From Myxococcales bacterium (GTDB lineage Bacteria; Myxococcota_A; Polyangia; Polyangiales; Polyangiaceae), in the NCBI GenBank assembly GCA_903642325.1, contig CAHJWM010000009.1:1-64000 (forward strand): a stretch of 64,000 nucleotides of DNA. Reading direction: 5' to 3'. A program made the translations under genes and the position numbers. The notes beneath the pieces are model-generated. The model saw only the letters and a list, made by a program, of their open reading frames with translations, was not told the DNA's origin and searched no databases. This document shows positions 1-8,201 of this stretch, in pieces; position 1 is the first letter of the stretch, and every line of letters starts with the position of its first letter.

Positions 1-171
1 CCCGCAGCACGCGGCGCCGTCGGGCCGTCGGTTACCCAGGGCGCTGCTACGCAGCACGCTGCCGTACGGTTGCCGTCGGTGGTCGCGCCGTCACCAGCAA
101 CCACCCAGAGCCTCGCCGACGAGGACGAGCTCACCGTCGATGAGGACGAGCTGATCGACGATAAGCCGTGA
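1..171 (+). CDS. C-terminal fragment of an unknown protein with acidic tail (partial)
   Basis: An open frame runs in from the left edge and ends at the TGA at 169-171. The visible 56 residues are Ala/Pro/Val/Thr-rich and then become strongly acidic, ending in repeated Asp-Glu-Asp-Glu-Leu units and LIDDKP. There is no recognisable domain, and most of the gene lies outside the window. It ends only 4 bases before the convergent carboxypeptidase gene, which fits a real gene end. Low-complexity C-termini of this kind are common on myxobacterial regulatory or envelope proteins, but no function can be assigned. Confidence 0.5.
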   Translation, partial: PAARGAVGPSVTQGAATQHAAVRLPSVVAPSPATTQSLADEDELTVDEDELIDDKP

Positions 172-175
172 CGAA

Positions 176-1075
176 CTAGGTCGAACGGAGCGAAAGACGA
201 CCGGCGGTGGCGTCGAGCTCCGCGAACGAGCCGAGCTGCACGAACTCGTTGTAACGCTCGTGCCCAAAACGAAATCCGCACACGACGGGCACGCCCAGCG
301 CGCCGAGCCGCTCCTGGAGCACCGTGCGCAGCGGGACACGGTGTGCCCCCTCCGGGCAGTCGCTGAAATCGCCAAGTACGACGCCGGCGACGTGGTCCAA
401 GGCGCCGCTGGCGAGCAGCGCGCTCAGCATGCGGTCAACGCGATACGAGGCTTCGGTGACGTCTTCCAGCACCAAAATCGAGCTTGCTGGCAGCCGAAGC
501 CGGCCTGCGGCTTGGCACGTGAACAGCAGCGTCAAGTTGCCGCCGGCGAGCACGCCCGACGCAAACCCAGGCCGCATCACTTCGAGCTCTTCGAAGCTGA
601 CCGCAGCGCTTGGCTGCTCGAGCGCGCGGATGAACCGCTGGCGCGTCCAATCGTCGCTGCGGCCGAGCGCTGCGGCGTTCGGCCCATGCACGGACGCGAC
701 GCCAAGCCTCATCGCCTCTACGTGCAGCGCAGTGATGTCCGAGAAGCCGACGATCCACTTCGGGTGACGAAGGAGCGCATCGTGCTCGGCGAGGTGCGCG
801 ATGCGCGTCAAGCCGTAGCCGCCGCGCGCGGCGATGATCGCTCCCAACGTCGTGTCTGCCAGTGCGCGATTCAGCTCCTCCAAGCGCCGGGCATCGCTCC
901 CCGCGAGGTAGCCAGCGCGCTCGAAGATCGACCAGTCGAATTCGACGCGGTAACGCTCGCTCAGCCAGCCCATGCCCCGAAGCACCAGCGTTCGGTCGAA
1001 CGGGCTCGATGGCGCGATCACGCGAACCCGCGAGCCCGGCTCGAGCGGGGCTGGAGTGACGCGACGCGGGTCCAT
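176..1075 (-). CDS. ldcA: Muramoyltetrapeptide (L,D-) carboxypeptidase, family S66
   Basis: A 299-residue serine peptidase of the LD-carboxypeptidase A family, which trims the terminal D-Ala from murein tetrapeptides during cell-wall recycling in the cytoplasm. The N-terminal LEPGSRVRVIAPSSP motif and the RGGYG motif (about 85-88) are typical. The Ser-Glu-His triad can be placed at Ser112 (in GFSDITAL), Glu204 (in LVLEDV) and His272 (in FGHE). No signal peptide is seen, as expected for a cytoplasmic LdcA. The length matches the family. It stands alone on the minus strand, divergent from the acyltransferase gene. The recognition is secure from family motifs. Confidence 0.93.
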   Translation of the reverse strand: MDPRRVTPAPLEPGSRVRVIAPSSPFDRTLVLRGMGWLSERYRVEFDWSIFERAGYLAGSDARRLEELNRALADTTLGAIIAARGGYGLTRIAHLAEHDALLRHPKWIVGFSDITALHVEAMRLGVASVHGPNAAALGRSDDWTRQRFIRALEQPSAAVSFEELEVMRPGFASGVLAGGNLTLLFTCQAAGRLRLPASSILVLEDVTEASYRVDRMLSALLASGALDHVAGVVLGDFSDCPEGAHRVPLRTVLQERLGALGVPVVCGFRFGHERYNEFVQLGSFAELDATAGRLSLRST

Positions 1076-1190
1076 AGCCGAGCCTAACGCGGTTTTCGCG
1101 GTTTTGGCCTTCAGCTACCCGATTCGCGCACGGCGCAAGCTCCGAAAGCGATTGCGGTAAGAGCGGAGGGCGGCAAGACTCCAACCGTCG

Positions 1191-2114
1191 ATGGAACCTC
1201 GCAATGCACTGGCCCGGCTCGCGGACGTGGCAAGCCATGCCATGCCCCTTGCCGAGCGCTTGCGTGCGATCGCGCGACGGGCGACGGACGAGCTGAAAAC
1301 GCGCCTATTGGGCCGCGACTTCGAGCAACGCACGGCGATCCTGAAGGAGCGCTACCTAGACCTGGGCGGAGATCCGTTTGGCTTCGACGCTGATACTGCG
1401 CGCCACGCGGCGATGGTGATCGCCTTCTTCCACCGCATGTACTTTCGCACCGAGGTCTTCGGCATCGAAAATGTGCCGGCAGGCCGAGCGCTGCTCGTCG
1501 CCAACCACTCGGGGCAAGTCCCGATCGACGCCGCCATCGTGGGCTCCTCCATGTTCTTCGATGCGAACCCGCCGCGCGTGGTCCGCGCGATGGTCGATCG
1601 CTGGGCCGCAACGCTGCCCTTCGTGTCGGCGTTCTTTACGCGCATTGGCCAAGTCGTCGGTGTGCCTGAAAATGCGCGCCGCTTGCTGGAGATGGGTGAA
1701 GTGCTCCTGGCCTTTCCGGAGGGGATCCGGGGGGTTTCGAAGCCCTTCGACCGCCGCTACCAGCTCGAGCCATTCGGCTTGGGGTTCATGCGTCTCGCGA
1801 TCGAGACCAAAACGCCGATCGTGCCAGTTGCCATCATCGGCGCCGAGGAGCAATACGTCAGCCTGGGCAACATCAAGTGGGCGGCGCGTCTGCTGGATAT
1901 CCCGGTTTTTCCGCTAGTCCCGCAACTATTCGTGCCGGGGGCGCAGATGCCCTTGCCGACGCGCTACCGAGTCCATTTCGGTGAGCCAATGTCTTTTCAG
2001 GGTGACCCGGACGACGACGACACCGTAGTCGCGGAGAAGGTATGGCTCGTTCGGCAGACCATCTCGGACATGTTACGCCGCGGACTTTCGAGTCGTCGGA
2101 GCGTGTTTCTTTGA
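1191..2114 (+). CDS. 1-acylglycerol-3-phosphate acyltransferase-like protein (PlsC family)
   Basis: A 307-residue lysophospholipid acyltransferase-fold protein, probably acylating a glycerophospholipid or related lipid at the membrane face. The catalytic His/Asp box is NHSGQVPID (His106, Asp113); the spacing is HX6D rather than the classical HX4D, as in the NHSG...D subgroup. The substrate-binding FPEG motif is at 175-178. The first 90 residues are an extra N-terminal part not found in short PlsC proteins. The gene overlaps the epimerase by 4 bases (start TTG 2111, stop TGA 2112-2114), so the two are probably co-translated. The acyl acceptor cannot be told from sequence. Confidence 0.85.
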   Translation: MEPRNALARLADVASHAMPLAERLRAIARRATDELKTRLLGRDFEQRTAILKERYLDLGGDPFGFDADTARHAAMVIAFFHRMYFRTEVFGIENVPAGRALLVANHSGQVPIDAAIVGSSMFFDANPPRVVRAMVDRWAATLPFVSAFFTRIGQVVGVPENARRLLEMGEVLLAFPEGIRGVSKPFDRRYQLEPFGLGFMRLAIETKTPIVPVAIIGAEEQYVSLGNIKWAARLLDIPVFPLVPQLFVPGAQMPLPTRYRVHFGEPMSFQGDPDDDDTVVAEKVWLVRQTISDMLRRGLSSRRSVFL

Positions 2115-3064
2115 CCGACGCGAGCGACGCAGGGGACGATCGTGCCATCGTCATTACGGGGATATGCGGCAGGCTCGGGCGCCGACTCACGCGTCTTTTG
2201 CATCGCGAGGCGCGCGTCATCGGTCTCGACCGGCGTGCGTTCCCCGACCGCCCCCGCGACATCGAGCACCATGAAATTGATTTGCGGAGCAAGCGCGCCC
2301 AAGACATTTTTCGGAGTGGCGAAGTGCGCGCGCTCGTGCACTTGGGCGTCATGCACAACCCGCGCGATAGCGCGGAGGAACATCATGCCTGGAACGTCGT
2401 CGCATTCCAGCATTTGCTCGAGTATGCCGAGCGCTACAAGGTGCCCAAGGTAATCTTGCTCTCGAGCGCAAATGTTTACGGCCCGAGACCCGACAATGCG
2501 CAGTTCTTGCATGAGGAAGCTCCGCTATTGGGCGCTGGTCCATTCAGCGAGATCCGCGATCTAGTGGGACTCGATATGTGCGCGCAGTCTTATTTGTGGC
2601 GCTATCCCGAGACGGAGGCGGTGATTTTGCGCCCGTCGCACATCTTGGGAACGGTGCACAACGCACCCAGCAACTACCTGCGGCTCAAGCTCGTGCCGAC
2701 GCTGCTCGGCTTCGATCCCATGATGCAAGTCGTGCATCAAGACGACGTCGTGTGGGCGCTGCGCGCCGCCCTCGCTCCCGGCGTGCGCGGGATCTTCAAC
2801 ATCGGTGGTCCGCCCCCCGTGCCCTTGTCTCGCGCGCTTCAGCTGCTGGAACGTAGCGTGCTGAAGGTCCCGCACAGCGTGGCGCGGGTCGCCGTCGATC
2901 GGCTGTTTCGTTGGCGCGTGACGGACTTTCCTGCGCCCGAGCTGGATTTCATCCGTTACGTTTGCATGGTGGACGACGCGCGCGCACGGGCGGTGTTTGG
3001 GTATCGGCCCCAGCATGCGCTGCTCGAGACGCTGCGAGCGGTCGACGAGGAACGCTGGCAATGA
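2111..3064 (+). CDS. NAD(P)-dependent epimerase/dehydratase (extended SDR)
   Basis: A Rossmann-fold extended short-chain dehydrogenase of about 317 residues. The N-terminus has the dinucleotide motif IVITGICGRLG; further on are DLR (acidic residue near the ribose), a SSANVYG catalytic serine region, and a weakly preserved YxxxK region (the SEIRDLVGLD/MCAQSYLW stretch lacks an obvious YxxxK). I chose the TTG at 2111 because it overlaps the upstream stop in TTGA, has GGAG 9 bases upstream, and keeps only the residues just ahead of the Rossmann strand; an in-frame ATG at 2042 lies deep inside the acyltransferase gene. Likely works with the acyltransferase on a lipid or sugar-lipid substrate, which is inference from linkage. 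Confidence 0.82.
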   Translation: MTDASDAGDDRAIVITGICGRLGRRLTRLLHREARVIGLDRRAFPDRPRDIEHHEIDLRSKRAQDIFRSGEVRALVHLGVMHNPRDSAEEHHAWNVVAFQHLLEYAERYKVPKVILLSSANVYGPRPDNAQFLHEEAPLLGAGPFSEIRDLVGLDMCAQSYLWRYPETEAVILRPSHILGTVHNAPSNYLRLKLVPTLLGFDPMMQVVHQDDVVWALRAALAPGVRGIFNIGGPPPVPLSRALQLLERSVLKVPHSVARVAVDRLFRWRVTDFPAPELDFIRYVCMVDDARARAVFGYRPQHALLETLRAVDEERWQ

Positions 3065-3351
3065 CACATCATGTCCCATGTCTCGGGTTCGTGTTGCTGG
3101 CGACGCTCGCGGCCTGCCACTCGCGGGCAGAGGATCCTGCCCCGCCCGTCACCACTTACGGCATCGTGCCTGCCGCGCCGGGGGCACGCGGTGCCCGCGC
3201 TGCAGGCACCGACGCCGCGCCGCCGCCGCCCTCCGACCAAGATCTCGCTGACCCAAGTGCGGCGGGGCCGAGCGAGGTCAGCGACGCGGGCTCGCCCAAC
3301 GATGCTGGGCCGGCCCTACCGCCCGACTCAGGAGCCGGCGTCGCGCTATGA
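3061..3351 (+). CDS. Small putative lipoprotein, proline/alanine-rich
   Basis: A 96-residue protein whose ATG overlaps the epimerase stop (ATGA). It opens with a short signal sequence ending in a lipobox LAAC (Cys19), followed by a disordered tail rich in Ala, Pro, Gly and Asp, with SDAGS and NDAG units typical of myxobacterial envelope linkers. There is no globular domain. Probably an outer-membrane or periplasmic lipoprotein; function unknown. The in-frame upstream ATG at 2911 is rejected because it would place the signal sequence internally and run through the epimerase gene. Confidence 0.62.
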   Translation: MTHHVPCLGFVLLATLAACHSRAEDPAPPVTTYGIVPAAPGARGARAAGTDAAPPPPSDQDLADPSAAGPSEVSDAGSPNDAGPALPPDSGAGVAL

Positions 3352-3611
3352 GGACTCGAGGCCATCTCCGAAGTCTGCTTCTGGCTGGAGCAACTGGACT
3401 GCCCGGGGTAGCGCTTGGGGCTTGCTCGACCCCTCGGTTAGCGCCGGGCACACCGGCTCCCCAATATGAAGAACCGGTGCTGGCGCCCTGGGTCGCTGAA
3501 AAAGCTGAAGCCGGCGCGCCGCCAGTGGCTCCGAGCACTACCCCAAGTGACGCTAGCGGCGGAAATTCATCATCGGCCGCCGAGCTTCCGCCCGATCCCC
3601 GCGTAAGATAG
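3348..3611 (+). CDS. Small putative lipoprotein
   Basis: An 87-residue protein translationally coupled to the previous one (ATGA overlap at 3348-3351). The N-terminus MRTRGHLRSLLLAG starts a signal sequence that ends in lipobox LGAC (Cys26), followed by a Pro/Ala/Ser-rich tail without domains. The pairing of two tiny lipoproteins ahead of rsfS-rlmH has no obvious link with ribosome functions, so they may simply share the operon. Function unknown. Confidence 0.6.
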   Translation: MRTRGHLRSLLLAGATGLPGVALGACSTPRLAPGTPAPQYEEPVLAPWVAEKAEAGAPPVAPSTTPSDASGGNSSSAAELPPDPRVR

Positions 3612-3643
3612 CCTGTGGCAACGAGCACGAGGAAAATTCATCT

Positions 3644-4096
3644 GTGACGAAAAAGGCGAGCAAGCTTTTCAAGAAGCCAGTGCGGGCGACGCACCCCCCG
3701 CGCGAAAAATTACGAGTACCCGCGGGGCCATCGCAAGACGCACAGAAGATGGCGCTCGCTGCGGCGGCGGCGGGCCTCGATAAGAAAGCCATCGACGTCG
3801 AGATCATCGACGTGACCGGAAAGGTCGACTACGCCGATTACCTGGTTTTGATGACCGGCCAGAGCGATCGGCATGTCGCGAGCATCGCGGACGCCGTGGA
3901 TGGTGCGCTCGCCAAAGTGGGCTGGCAGGCGATCTCGGTAGAGGGCTTACCGCGTGGCCACTGGGTGCTCATCGATTTCGTCGATATCGTGGTGCATGTC
4001 TTTTCAGCGGAAACGCGCACGCTTTACGATATCGACGGGCTTTGGATGGATGCCCGTCGGCTGAGCGTGCCCGATTCGGCGCCCGAAGTCGGGTGA
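3644..4096 (+). CDS. rsfS: Ribosome silencing factor RsfS
   Basis: A 150-residue RsfS/YbeB/Iojap protein. It binds ribosomal protein L14 (uL14) and blocks 30S-50S joining under starvation. Core family features are AAAAGLDKKAIDVEIIDV, YADYLVLMTGQSDRHVASIADAV, the GLPRGHWVLIDFVDIVVHVF segment (family usual E..W.L.D.GD.VVH.F) and the C-terminal YDIDGLWMDA. The start is GTG with a GAGGA-like site 11 bases upstream. The N-terminal ~30 basic residues extend beyond the usual ~105-120 residue proteins. The classical rsfS-rlmH pairing follows directly, with a GTGA overlap. Confidence 0.93.
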   Translation: MTKKASKLFKKPVRATHPPREKLRVPAGPSQDAQKMALAAAAAGLDKKAIDVEIIDVTGKVDYADYLVLMTGQSDRHVASIADAVDGALAKVGWQAISVEGLPRGHWVLIDFVDIVVHVFSAETRTLYDIDGLWMDARRLSVPDSAPEVG

Positions 4097-4521
4097 AGCT
4101 ATTGATCATTGCCGAAGGGCGCATCAAGGAGCGTGAGCTGCGCGCAGTGGCCAACGAATACCTCGGGCGTCTTGCTCGTTACGTTCGCTGTGAAGAGATC
4201 GAGACGCGCGATGCCGCAGGGCTGGCCAAAGCGGTTCCGGCGGGCGCATTCGTCGTCGCACTCGAGGTCGACGGCGAGTCGATGAATAGCGTGGAGCTCT
4301 CGAAGCGCCTCGAGCGCTGGGGCGCCCGCGGCAAAGGGCTAGTTGCGTTTTTGATCGGCGGCGCTGAAGGCATTCCGCAGGCTTTGTCGGCATGCGCGGA
4401 CCTAAGGTTGAGCCTTTCGACATTTACGCTTCCCCACCGTTTGGCTCGCGTACTGCTCTTCGAGCAGCTGTATCGCTCGATGACGCTGCTCCGCGGCGAG
4501 CCGTACGCACGCGAAGATTAG
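4093..4521 (+). CDS. rlmH: 23S rRNA (pseudouridine-1915-N3)-methyltransferase RlmH
   Basis: A 142-residue SPOUT methyltransferase that methylates pseudouridine 1915 in helix 69 of 23S rRNA. The start GTG at 4093 overlaps the rsfS stop and gives the expected N-terminus (V/M)KLLIIAEGRIKERELR. The SAM-binding knot motif LIGGAEGIP and the C-terminal FTLPHRLARVLLFEQLYRS with LLRGEPYARE match the family closely. It is slightly shorter than the usual ~155 residues. An ATG at 4042 lies inside rsfS and is rejected. Confidence 0.93.
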   Translation: MKLLIIAEGRIKERELRAVANEYLGRLARYVRCEEIETRDAAGLAKAVPAGAFVVALEVDGESMNSVELSKRLERWGARGKGLVAFLIGGAEGIPQALSACADLRLSLSTFTLPHRLARVLLFEQLYRSMTLLRGEPYARED

Positions 4522-4531
4522 CGGCGCGAGC

Positions 4532-5305
4532 TCAAGATTCCAAGAGGGGCTTACGCGCGAAGATCCAGGCTACGATGATCGAAACGCCGTATAGGCCACA
4601 GAGCGGAATGGCGAGCAGTAGCTGGCTCATTGGATCAGGCGGCGTCAAGACCGCCGAAATGATGAAGGCGAGGACTACGAAGTAACGAAAGAACTTGATC
4701 AGGGTCTTGTGAGTAATGAGGCCGGCAAAGGACAGAAAGAAGGCCAGTACCGGCAGCTCGAATGCAACCCCGAAAGCGACCAGCATGTGAGTCACGAAAT
4801 CGATGTAGTCGCTCACCATGACCGTCGGCTTCACGTCGAGCCCGTCGCTCAGCGGGCCGCTGAAACTCAGTAAATACTTGAAGGCGACCGGAAACGCGAC
4901 GCGCCAGCCAAAGTAACCGCCAGCCGCGAATAAGCCGCAGGACGAGACCACGAACGGTACCGCGAAGCGCTTTTCCCTCGAGTACAAGCCGGGCGCGATG
5001 AACGCCCAAATTTGATACAGCACGAAGGGCAGCGCAAAGACGGCGCCCCCCGTCGCGGCCAGTCGCACGTAAGATAAAAAGAGCGCTGCAGGCGCCGGGA
5101 AGTGAAGCGCGGCCGTGCCCTGGTTGTGGCCGTCCTTCCAGGCGCGTACGAAAGGTAAGGTCAGCCAAACCAGCAGGTTCTTTTTGAAGTACCAGGCAAC
5201 GGCCCCGCCCACGACGAACGCCACGATCATGCGCACGAGGCGAGCGCGGAGCTCCTCCAAGTGCTCCCAGAACGACATCACGTTGTCCTCGGGATTGGCG
5301 CTCAT
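4532..5305 (-). CDS. tatC: Sec-independent protein translocase TatC
   Basis: A 257-residue inner-membrane protein with six predicted transmembrane segments, the twin-arginine signal receptor of the Tat pathway. The N-terminal signature FWEHLEELRARLVR is clear, and the last helices run up to the C-terminal FARKPLLES. Its ATG overlaps the tatB stop by 4 bases, so tatB-tatC are co-translated. It is convergent with rlmH with only 10 bases between. No tatA is present next to it, so TatA must be encoded elsewhere or supplied by this TatB. Confidence 0.95.
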   Translation of the reverse strand: MSANPEDNVMSFWEHLEELRARLVRMIVAFVVGGAVAWYFKKNLLVWLTLPFVRAWKDGHNQGTAALHFPAPAALFLSYVRLAATGGAVFALPFVLYQIWAFIAPGLYSREKRFAVPFVVSSCGLFAAGGYFGWRVAFPVAFKYLLSFSGPLSDGLDVKPTVMVSDYIDFVTHMLVAFGVAFELPVLAFFLSFAGLITHKTLIKFFRYFVVLAFIISAVLTPPDPMSQLLLAIPLCGLYGVSIIVAWIFARKPLLES

Positions 5306-5778
5306 CCGTGTTGGGCCGGGTCAGTGACCAAAGACGTGTCTATTGCCGGCGATTCTGCGACCAGGGCCGGGAGGTCTGGTTTCGGGGCTTCCTCGTCGAT
5401 CAGGTCGTCGGGCAGTGCCCCGTACGAGTCCGCGCCCTCGTGCGGGTACTCGCGCGATACGTCGATTTCTACGTGGGCGTATGGGTCTTCGATTGTCGCG
5501 TGCGGCGTCGGTTGCGGTTGCGGTTGCGCTTGTGCTTCGAAGCTCACGCCGTGATGGCCGCGCAGCAACCCGCGCAGCTCGCTCAGGCCGCCGGTCATGC
5601 CTTCTGATCGGAGCAGGTCGTCGATGCCGGTCTGATGGCGCACTTCGACGGTCAAGTTTCGAATTTTGCGCAGCCATTGGCCAAGGGTCTGAAGCATCGC
5701 GGGCAGCTTCTTGGGACCGACCGCGATCAGCGCGACCACGCAGATCACGAGTAGCTCACCAAACGAGAATCCAAACAC
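5302..5778 (-). CDS. tatB: Sec-independent protein translocase TatB
   Basis: A 158-residue protein with one N-terminal helix (about 3-20), the typical FGFSFGELLVICVVALIAVGPKKLP start (here split: hinge GPKKLP at ~22-27) and an amphipathic helix LGQWLRKIRNLTVEVRHQ. The long C-terminal part, with a Gln-Pro repeat (QPQPQPQP about residue 88) and acidic ends, fits TatB rather than TatA. It is immediately upstream of tatC. The Gln-Pro repeat comes from a short GGTTGC repeat in the DNA at about 5507-5530 and is probably a flexible linker. Confidence 0.88.
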   Translation of the reverse strand: MFGFSFGELLVICVVALIAVGPKKLPAMLQTLGQWLRKIRNLTVEVRHQTGIDDLLRSEGMTGGLSELRGLLRGHHGVSFEAQAQPQPQPTPHATIEDPYAHVEIDVSREYPHEGADSYGALPDDLIDEEAPKPDLPALVAESPAIDTSLVTDPAQHG

Positions 5779-5882
5779 GCGCTGGAACTTAGCGCATCGC
5801 CCCCAAAGCTCAAACGGGTAGCGTGCCCGCCTGCCCGGATTTGTGCAGTAATTTGGCTCGAGGCAAATGGTACCCTGGCCGC

Positions 5883-6911
5883 GTGCTGATTTCGTGGTTC
5901 TTGGCGTTTTTAGTGATCGCGCCGACCGTGTTCGTCTACTTCCTCATCATCAAGGGGATGGACCGTTACGAGCCGGAGCCCTTCTGGCTTCTGTCCATGG
6001 CTTTTTTTTGGGGGGCGATTGTCGCCACGCTCATGGCCGTGGTGCTGAATCAGGTGGGTGAGGGCGTGATCAGCGCCGCTTTAGGCGCTCCAACCGCCAG
6101 CTCGATCGTGCAGTCCTCGACCGCTTCCTTCGTCGCGCCCTGGGTCGAAGAATCGTGCAAAGGCTCCGGTCTATTAGTGCTTTGGCTGATTTCCGCGTTC
6201 TGGATGCACGAGGTGGACGGGGCATTGGACGGGGCTATCTACGGCGGCGTGATCGGCCTCGGCTTCACCCTAACCGAGGACGTGTTGTACGTCGGTGGTG
6301 CAGGAGCGAGCAGCGGCGCGGCGGCGTTTACTGCACTTTACTTAGTGCGAACGGTCGCTGCCGGGCTGAGCCATGCCTCTTTTACCGCCCTGAGCGGGCT
6401 CGGTGTGGGCGTCGCGTCGGAGACGTCTAGTCGCGCCCTCAAGCTTTGCGCGCCGGTCGCGGGTTGGCTCGCGGCGGTCGGCTTGCACTTCATTCACAAC
6501 TTTTTAGTCACTTTCTTGTACGAGGGCGGCGTCGGCCTAGTGCTGAAATTCTTGGCTTTTTGGACCTTCGACCTGGTGTTTTTTGCGCTCGTGGTTGCGC
6601 TCGCGGTCCGTGATCGCGCGATCGTGTTGCGCGGTTTGATCGACGAAGCCCGTTTGCTGCACCCCAAGGAGCTCACCCGCACGGCGAGCTACTGGATGCT
6701 CGTCCCGTTGTGGAACTTCATGAGCCTGGCGGCGAGCCCCGGGGGTTACGCCGCTAGCCGAAGGAAGCAACTTGCCCTGATCGAGCTGGCGTTCCTCAAG
6801 CAGCGTCGCGCGCGTGGCCAAAGCGGCGCACGTATCGACCGCAGCGAGGCCCACTTACGTGGTCTGGTCAGCCGCGCCAGCGCGGCTGGCGTGTTCATCG
6901 GCGCTCGCTGA
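5883..6911 (+). CDS. PrsW-like intramembrane protease family protein
   Basis: A polytopic membrane protein of about 342 residues with eight or so hydrophobic segments and the motif set of the PrsW/CPBP glutamyl intramembrane proteases: EPEPFW near the start, VEESCK (EExxK), GFTLTED, LSHASFTALSG and a late GLHFIHNF. In Bacillus, PrsW cleaves an anti-sigma factor; here the substrate is unknown. I prefer the GTG at 5883, where a hydrophobic helix starts at once; a GTG at 5823 would add 20 polar residues. A T8G6 homopolymer run lies in the coding sequence (6002-6015). It is convergent with the acyl-CoA dehydrogenase gene. Confidence 0.8.
   Translation: MLISWFLAFLVIAPTVFVYFLIIKGMDRYEPEPFWLLSMAFFWGAIVATLMAVVLNQVGEGVISAALGAPTASSIVQSSTASFVAPWVEESCKGSGLLVLWLISAFWMHEVDGALDGAIYGGVIGLGFTLTEDVLYVGGAGASSGAAAFTALYLVRTVAAGLSHASFTALSGLGVGVASETSSRALKLCAPVAGWLAAVGLHFIHNFLVTFLYEGGVGLVLKFLAFWTFDLVFFALVVALAVRDRAIVLRGLIDEARLLHPKELTRTASYWMLVPLWNFMSLAASPGGYAASRRKQLALIELAFLKQRRARGQSGARIDRSEAHLRGLVSRASAAGVFIGAR
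6002..6015 (+). repeat. T8-G6 double homopolymer tract in the PrsW-like gene
   Basis: Eight T followed by six G inside codons for Ala-Phe-Phe-Trp-Gly-Ala. Such adjacent runs are rare in GC-rich coding DNA and are prone to slippage; the frame is intact here. Confidence 0.9.
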
Positions 6912-6920
6912 GAGTGCTCG

Positions 6921-8060
6921 TCACTTGACCAGCGCGCGCGCAATCACCAGACGCTGAATCTGGCTCGTGCCTTCGTAAATTTGCAACACTTTGGCGTCTC
7001 GCATCAGCTTTTCGGGCGGGTAGTCCTTGACGTAGCCATTGCCGCCGAAGACCTGTACGGCGTCGATCGCGGACTGCATGGCCTTGTCCGCACCGAAGGC
7101 CTTGGCGAAGCTCGAGACGATCGGATCTCTTACCCCGTTGTCCAGGTTCCAGGCGGCTTTTTGATAGAGCAGGCGAGTAGCCTCGGCGCCGATTGCCATC
7201 TCCGCGAGCATGGCTTGAACGAGCTGATGCTCCGATATCGGGACGCCAAAGGTCTTGCGTTCTTTCGCGTACGCGACCGAGATGTCGAGGCAACGCTGCA
7301 TCAGGCCGGTAGCCATGGCACCGATGTCCGGTCGCGTCTGGTTGAACGTCTCCATGGCGAGCTTGAAGCCTTCACCCTCGACGGCCAAAAGATTTGCTTT
7401 TGGCACCTTCACTTCCTCGAAGTGGACCGCCGCGGTGTCGCTCGCCCGTTGACCGAGCTTGTCTTCGTGCTTCCCAACGCGCAGCCCAGGCGACTCACGA
7501 TCGACGATGAAGGCGCCGATGCCCCGGTGACGCTTGGACGGATCGGAGGTGGCGAAAACGACGTAGAAGCTCGCGAAGCTCGCGTTGGTGATCCAGGATT
7601 TTTCGCCGTTCAGCACGTACTCGTCGCCGTGTGCTTTGAAAGTCGTCTTGAGGCCGGCCACGTCGCTGCCGCCGCTCGGCTCGGTCGTGCAATAGCTGGC
7701 GAAAAGCGGCTCGGCTGTGAGCATGCCCAAGTACTTTTTCTTCTGTTCCTCGTTACCGCCGAGCTTGATTGGGGTAAGGGCCAGAGAATTTGCCAACAAG
7801 CTGGTCTGGATCCCAGTGCAAGCATATGCCAGCTGTTCGGCGATCAACGCGTTGTCTAGCTCGCCCATGCCGGCGCCGCCGTAAGCGGCGGGAACGGTCA
7901 TGTTGACAAGCCCCAGCTCGTGCGCCGCCACGAAGATCTCCTTGGGAAAGCGGCTTTCGCGATCGCATTCGGCGGCAATGGGGATGATGCGTTCACGAGC
8001 AAAGCGCTTGGCGACGTCGACCAAGGCTCGTTGCTCGTCCGAGAGTCCGAAATTCAACAT
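6921..8060 (-). CDS. Acyl-CoA dehydrogenase
   Basis: A 379-residue flavoprotein of the short/medium-chain acyl-CoA dehydrogenase family, catalysing FAD-dependent alpha,beta-desaturation of acyl-CoA thioesters. The N-terminal helical domain, the ASYCTTEPSGGSDVAGL flavin-contact segment, GEKSWITNA, and the C-terminal VLQIYEGTSQIQR are textbook; Glu363 in YEGT is the usual catalytic base. The full length matches the family. It sits 3 bases behind a 41-residue peptide gene and is in line with ccmC and the CcmD-like gene, so it may be co-transcribed with cytochrome c biogenesis functions. Butyryl-CoA dehydrogenase is a likely alternative name; substrate is not decidable. Confidence 0.93.
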   Translation of the reverse strand: MLNFGLSDEQRALVDVAKRFARERIIPIAAECDRESRFPKEIFVAAHELGLVNMTVPAAYGGAGMGELDNALIAEQLAYACTGIQTSLLANSLALTPIKLGGNEEQKKKYLGMLTAEPLFASYCTTEPSGGSDVAGLKTTFKAHGDEYVLNGEKSWITNASFASFYVVFATSDPSKRHRGIGAFIVDRESPGLRVGKHEDKLGQRASDTAAVHFEEVKVPKANLLAVEGEGFKLAMETFNQTRPDIGAMATGLMQRCLDISVAYAKERKTFGVPISEHQLVQAMLAEMAIGAEATRLLYQKAAWNLDNGVRDPIVSSFAKAFGADKAMQSAIDAVQVFGGNGYVKDYPPEKLMRDAKVLQIYEGTSQIQRLVIARALVK

Positions 8061-8063
8061 TGG

Positions 8064-8189
8064 TTACTCTTTCGTGCGGCGGCGCATTCGGTTCATTTCG
8101 GCGCGCACCGCCTTGGCGCCGAACGAGTAACCCAGCGCGAATCCTACCAGCAAGATCCCCGGGATGAAGACGATGTGCGCAGCCGTCAT
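8064..8189 (-). CDS. 41-residue single-span membrane peptide
   Basis: A short reading frame not usually called by gene finders: ATG at 8187-8189 to TAA at 8064-8066. It encodes a hydrophobic helix (residues 5-22, IVFIPGILLVGFALGYSF) followed by a strongly basic tail ending RMRRRTKE. This layout (one N-terminal span, arginine-rich cytoplasmic tail) resembles CcmD-like heme-exporter subunits. It lies between the CcmD-like gene (12 bases upstream) and the acyl-CoA dehydrogenase gene (3 bases downstream), on the same strand. The tight spacing and clear membrane topology support a real gene; function is inferred only. Confidence 0.6.
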   Translation of the reverse strand: MTAAHIVFIPGILLVGFALGYSFGAKAVRAEMNRMRRRTKE

Positions 8190-8201
8190 CCGTCGCTCGA
8201 C

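Noticed and set aside
260-1087. 275-codon frame antisense to ldcA
   Set aside because: Fully inside a gene with intact catalytic residues; no domain.
5507-5530. Short GGTTGC repeat in tatB
   Set aside because: Encodes a Gln-Pro linker; too short to be more than a coding repeat.
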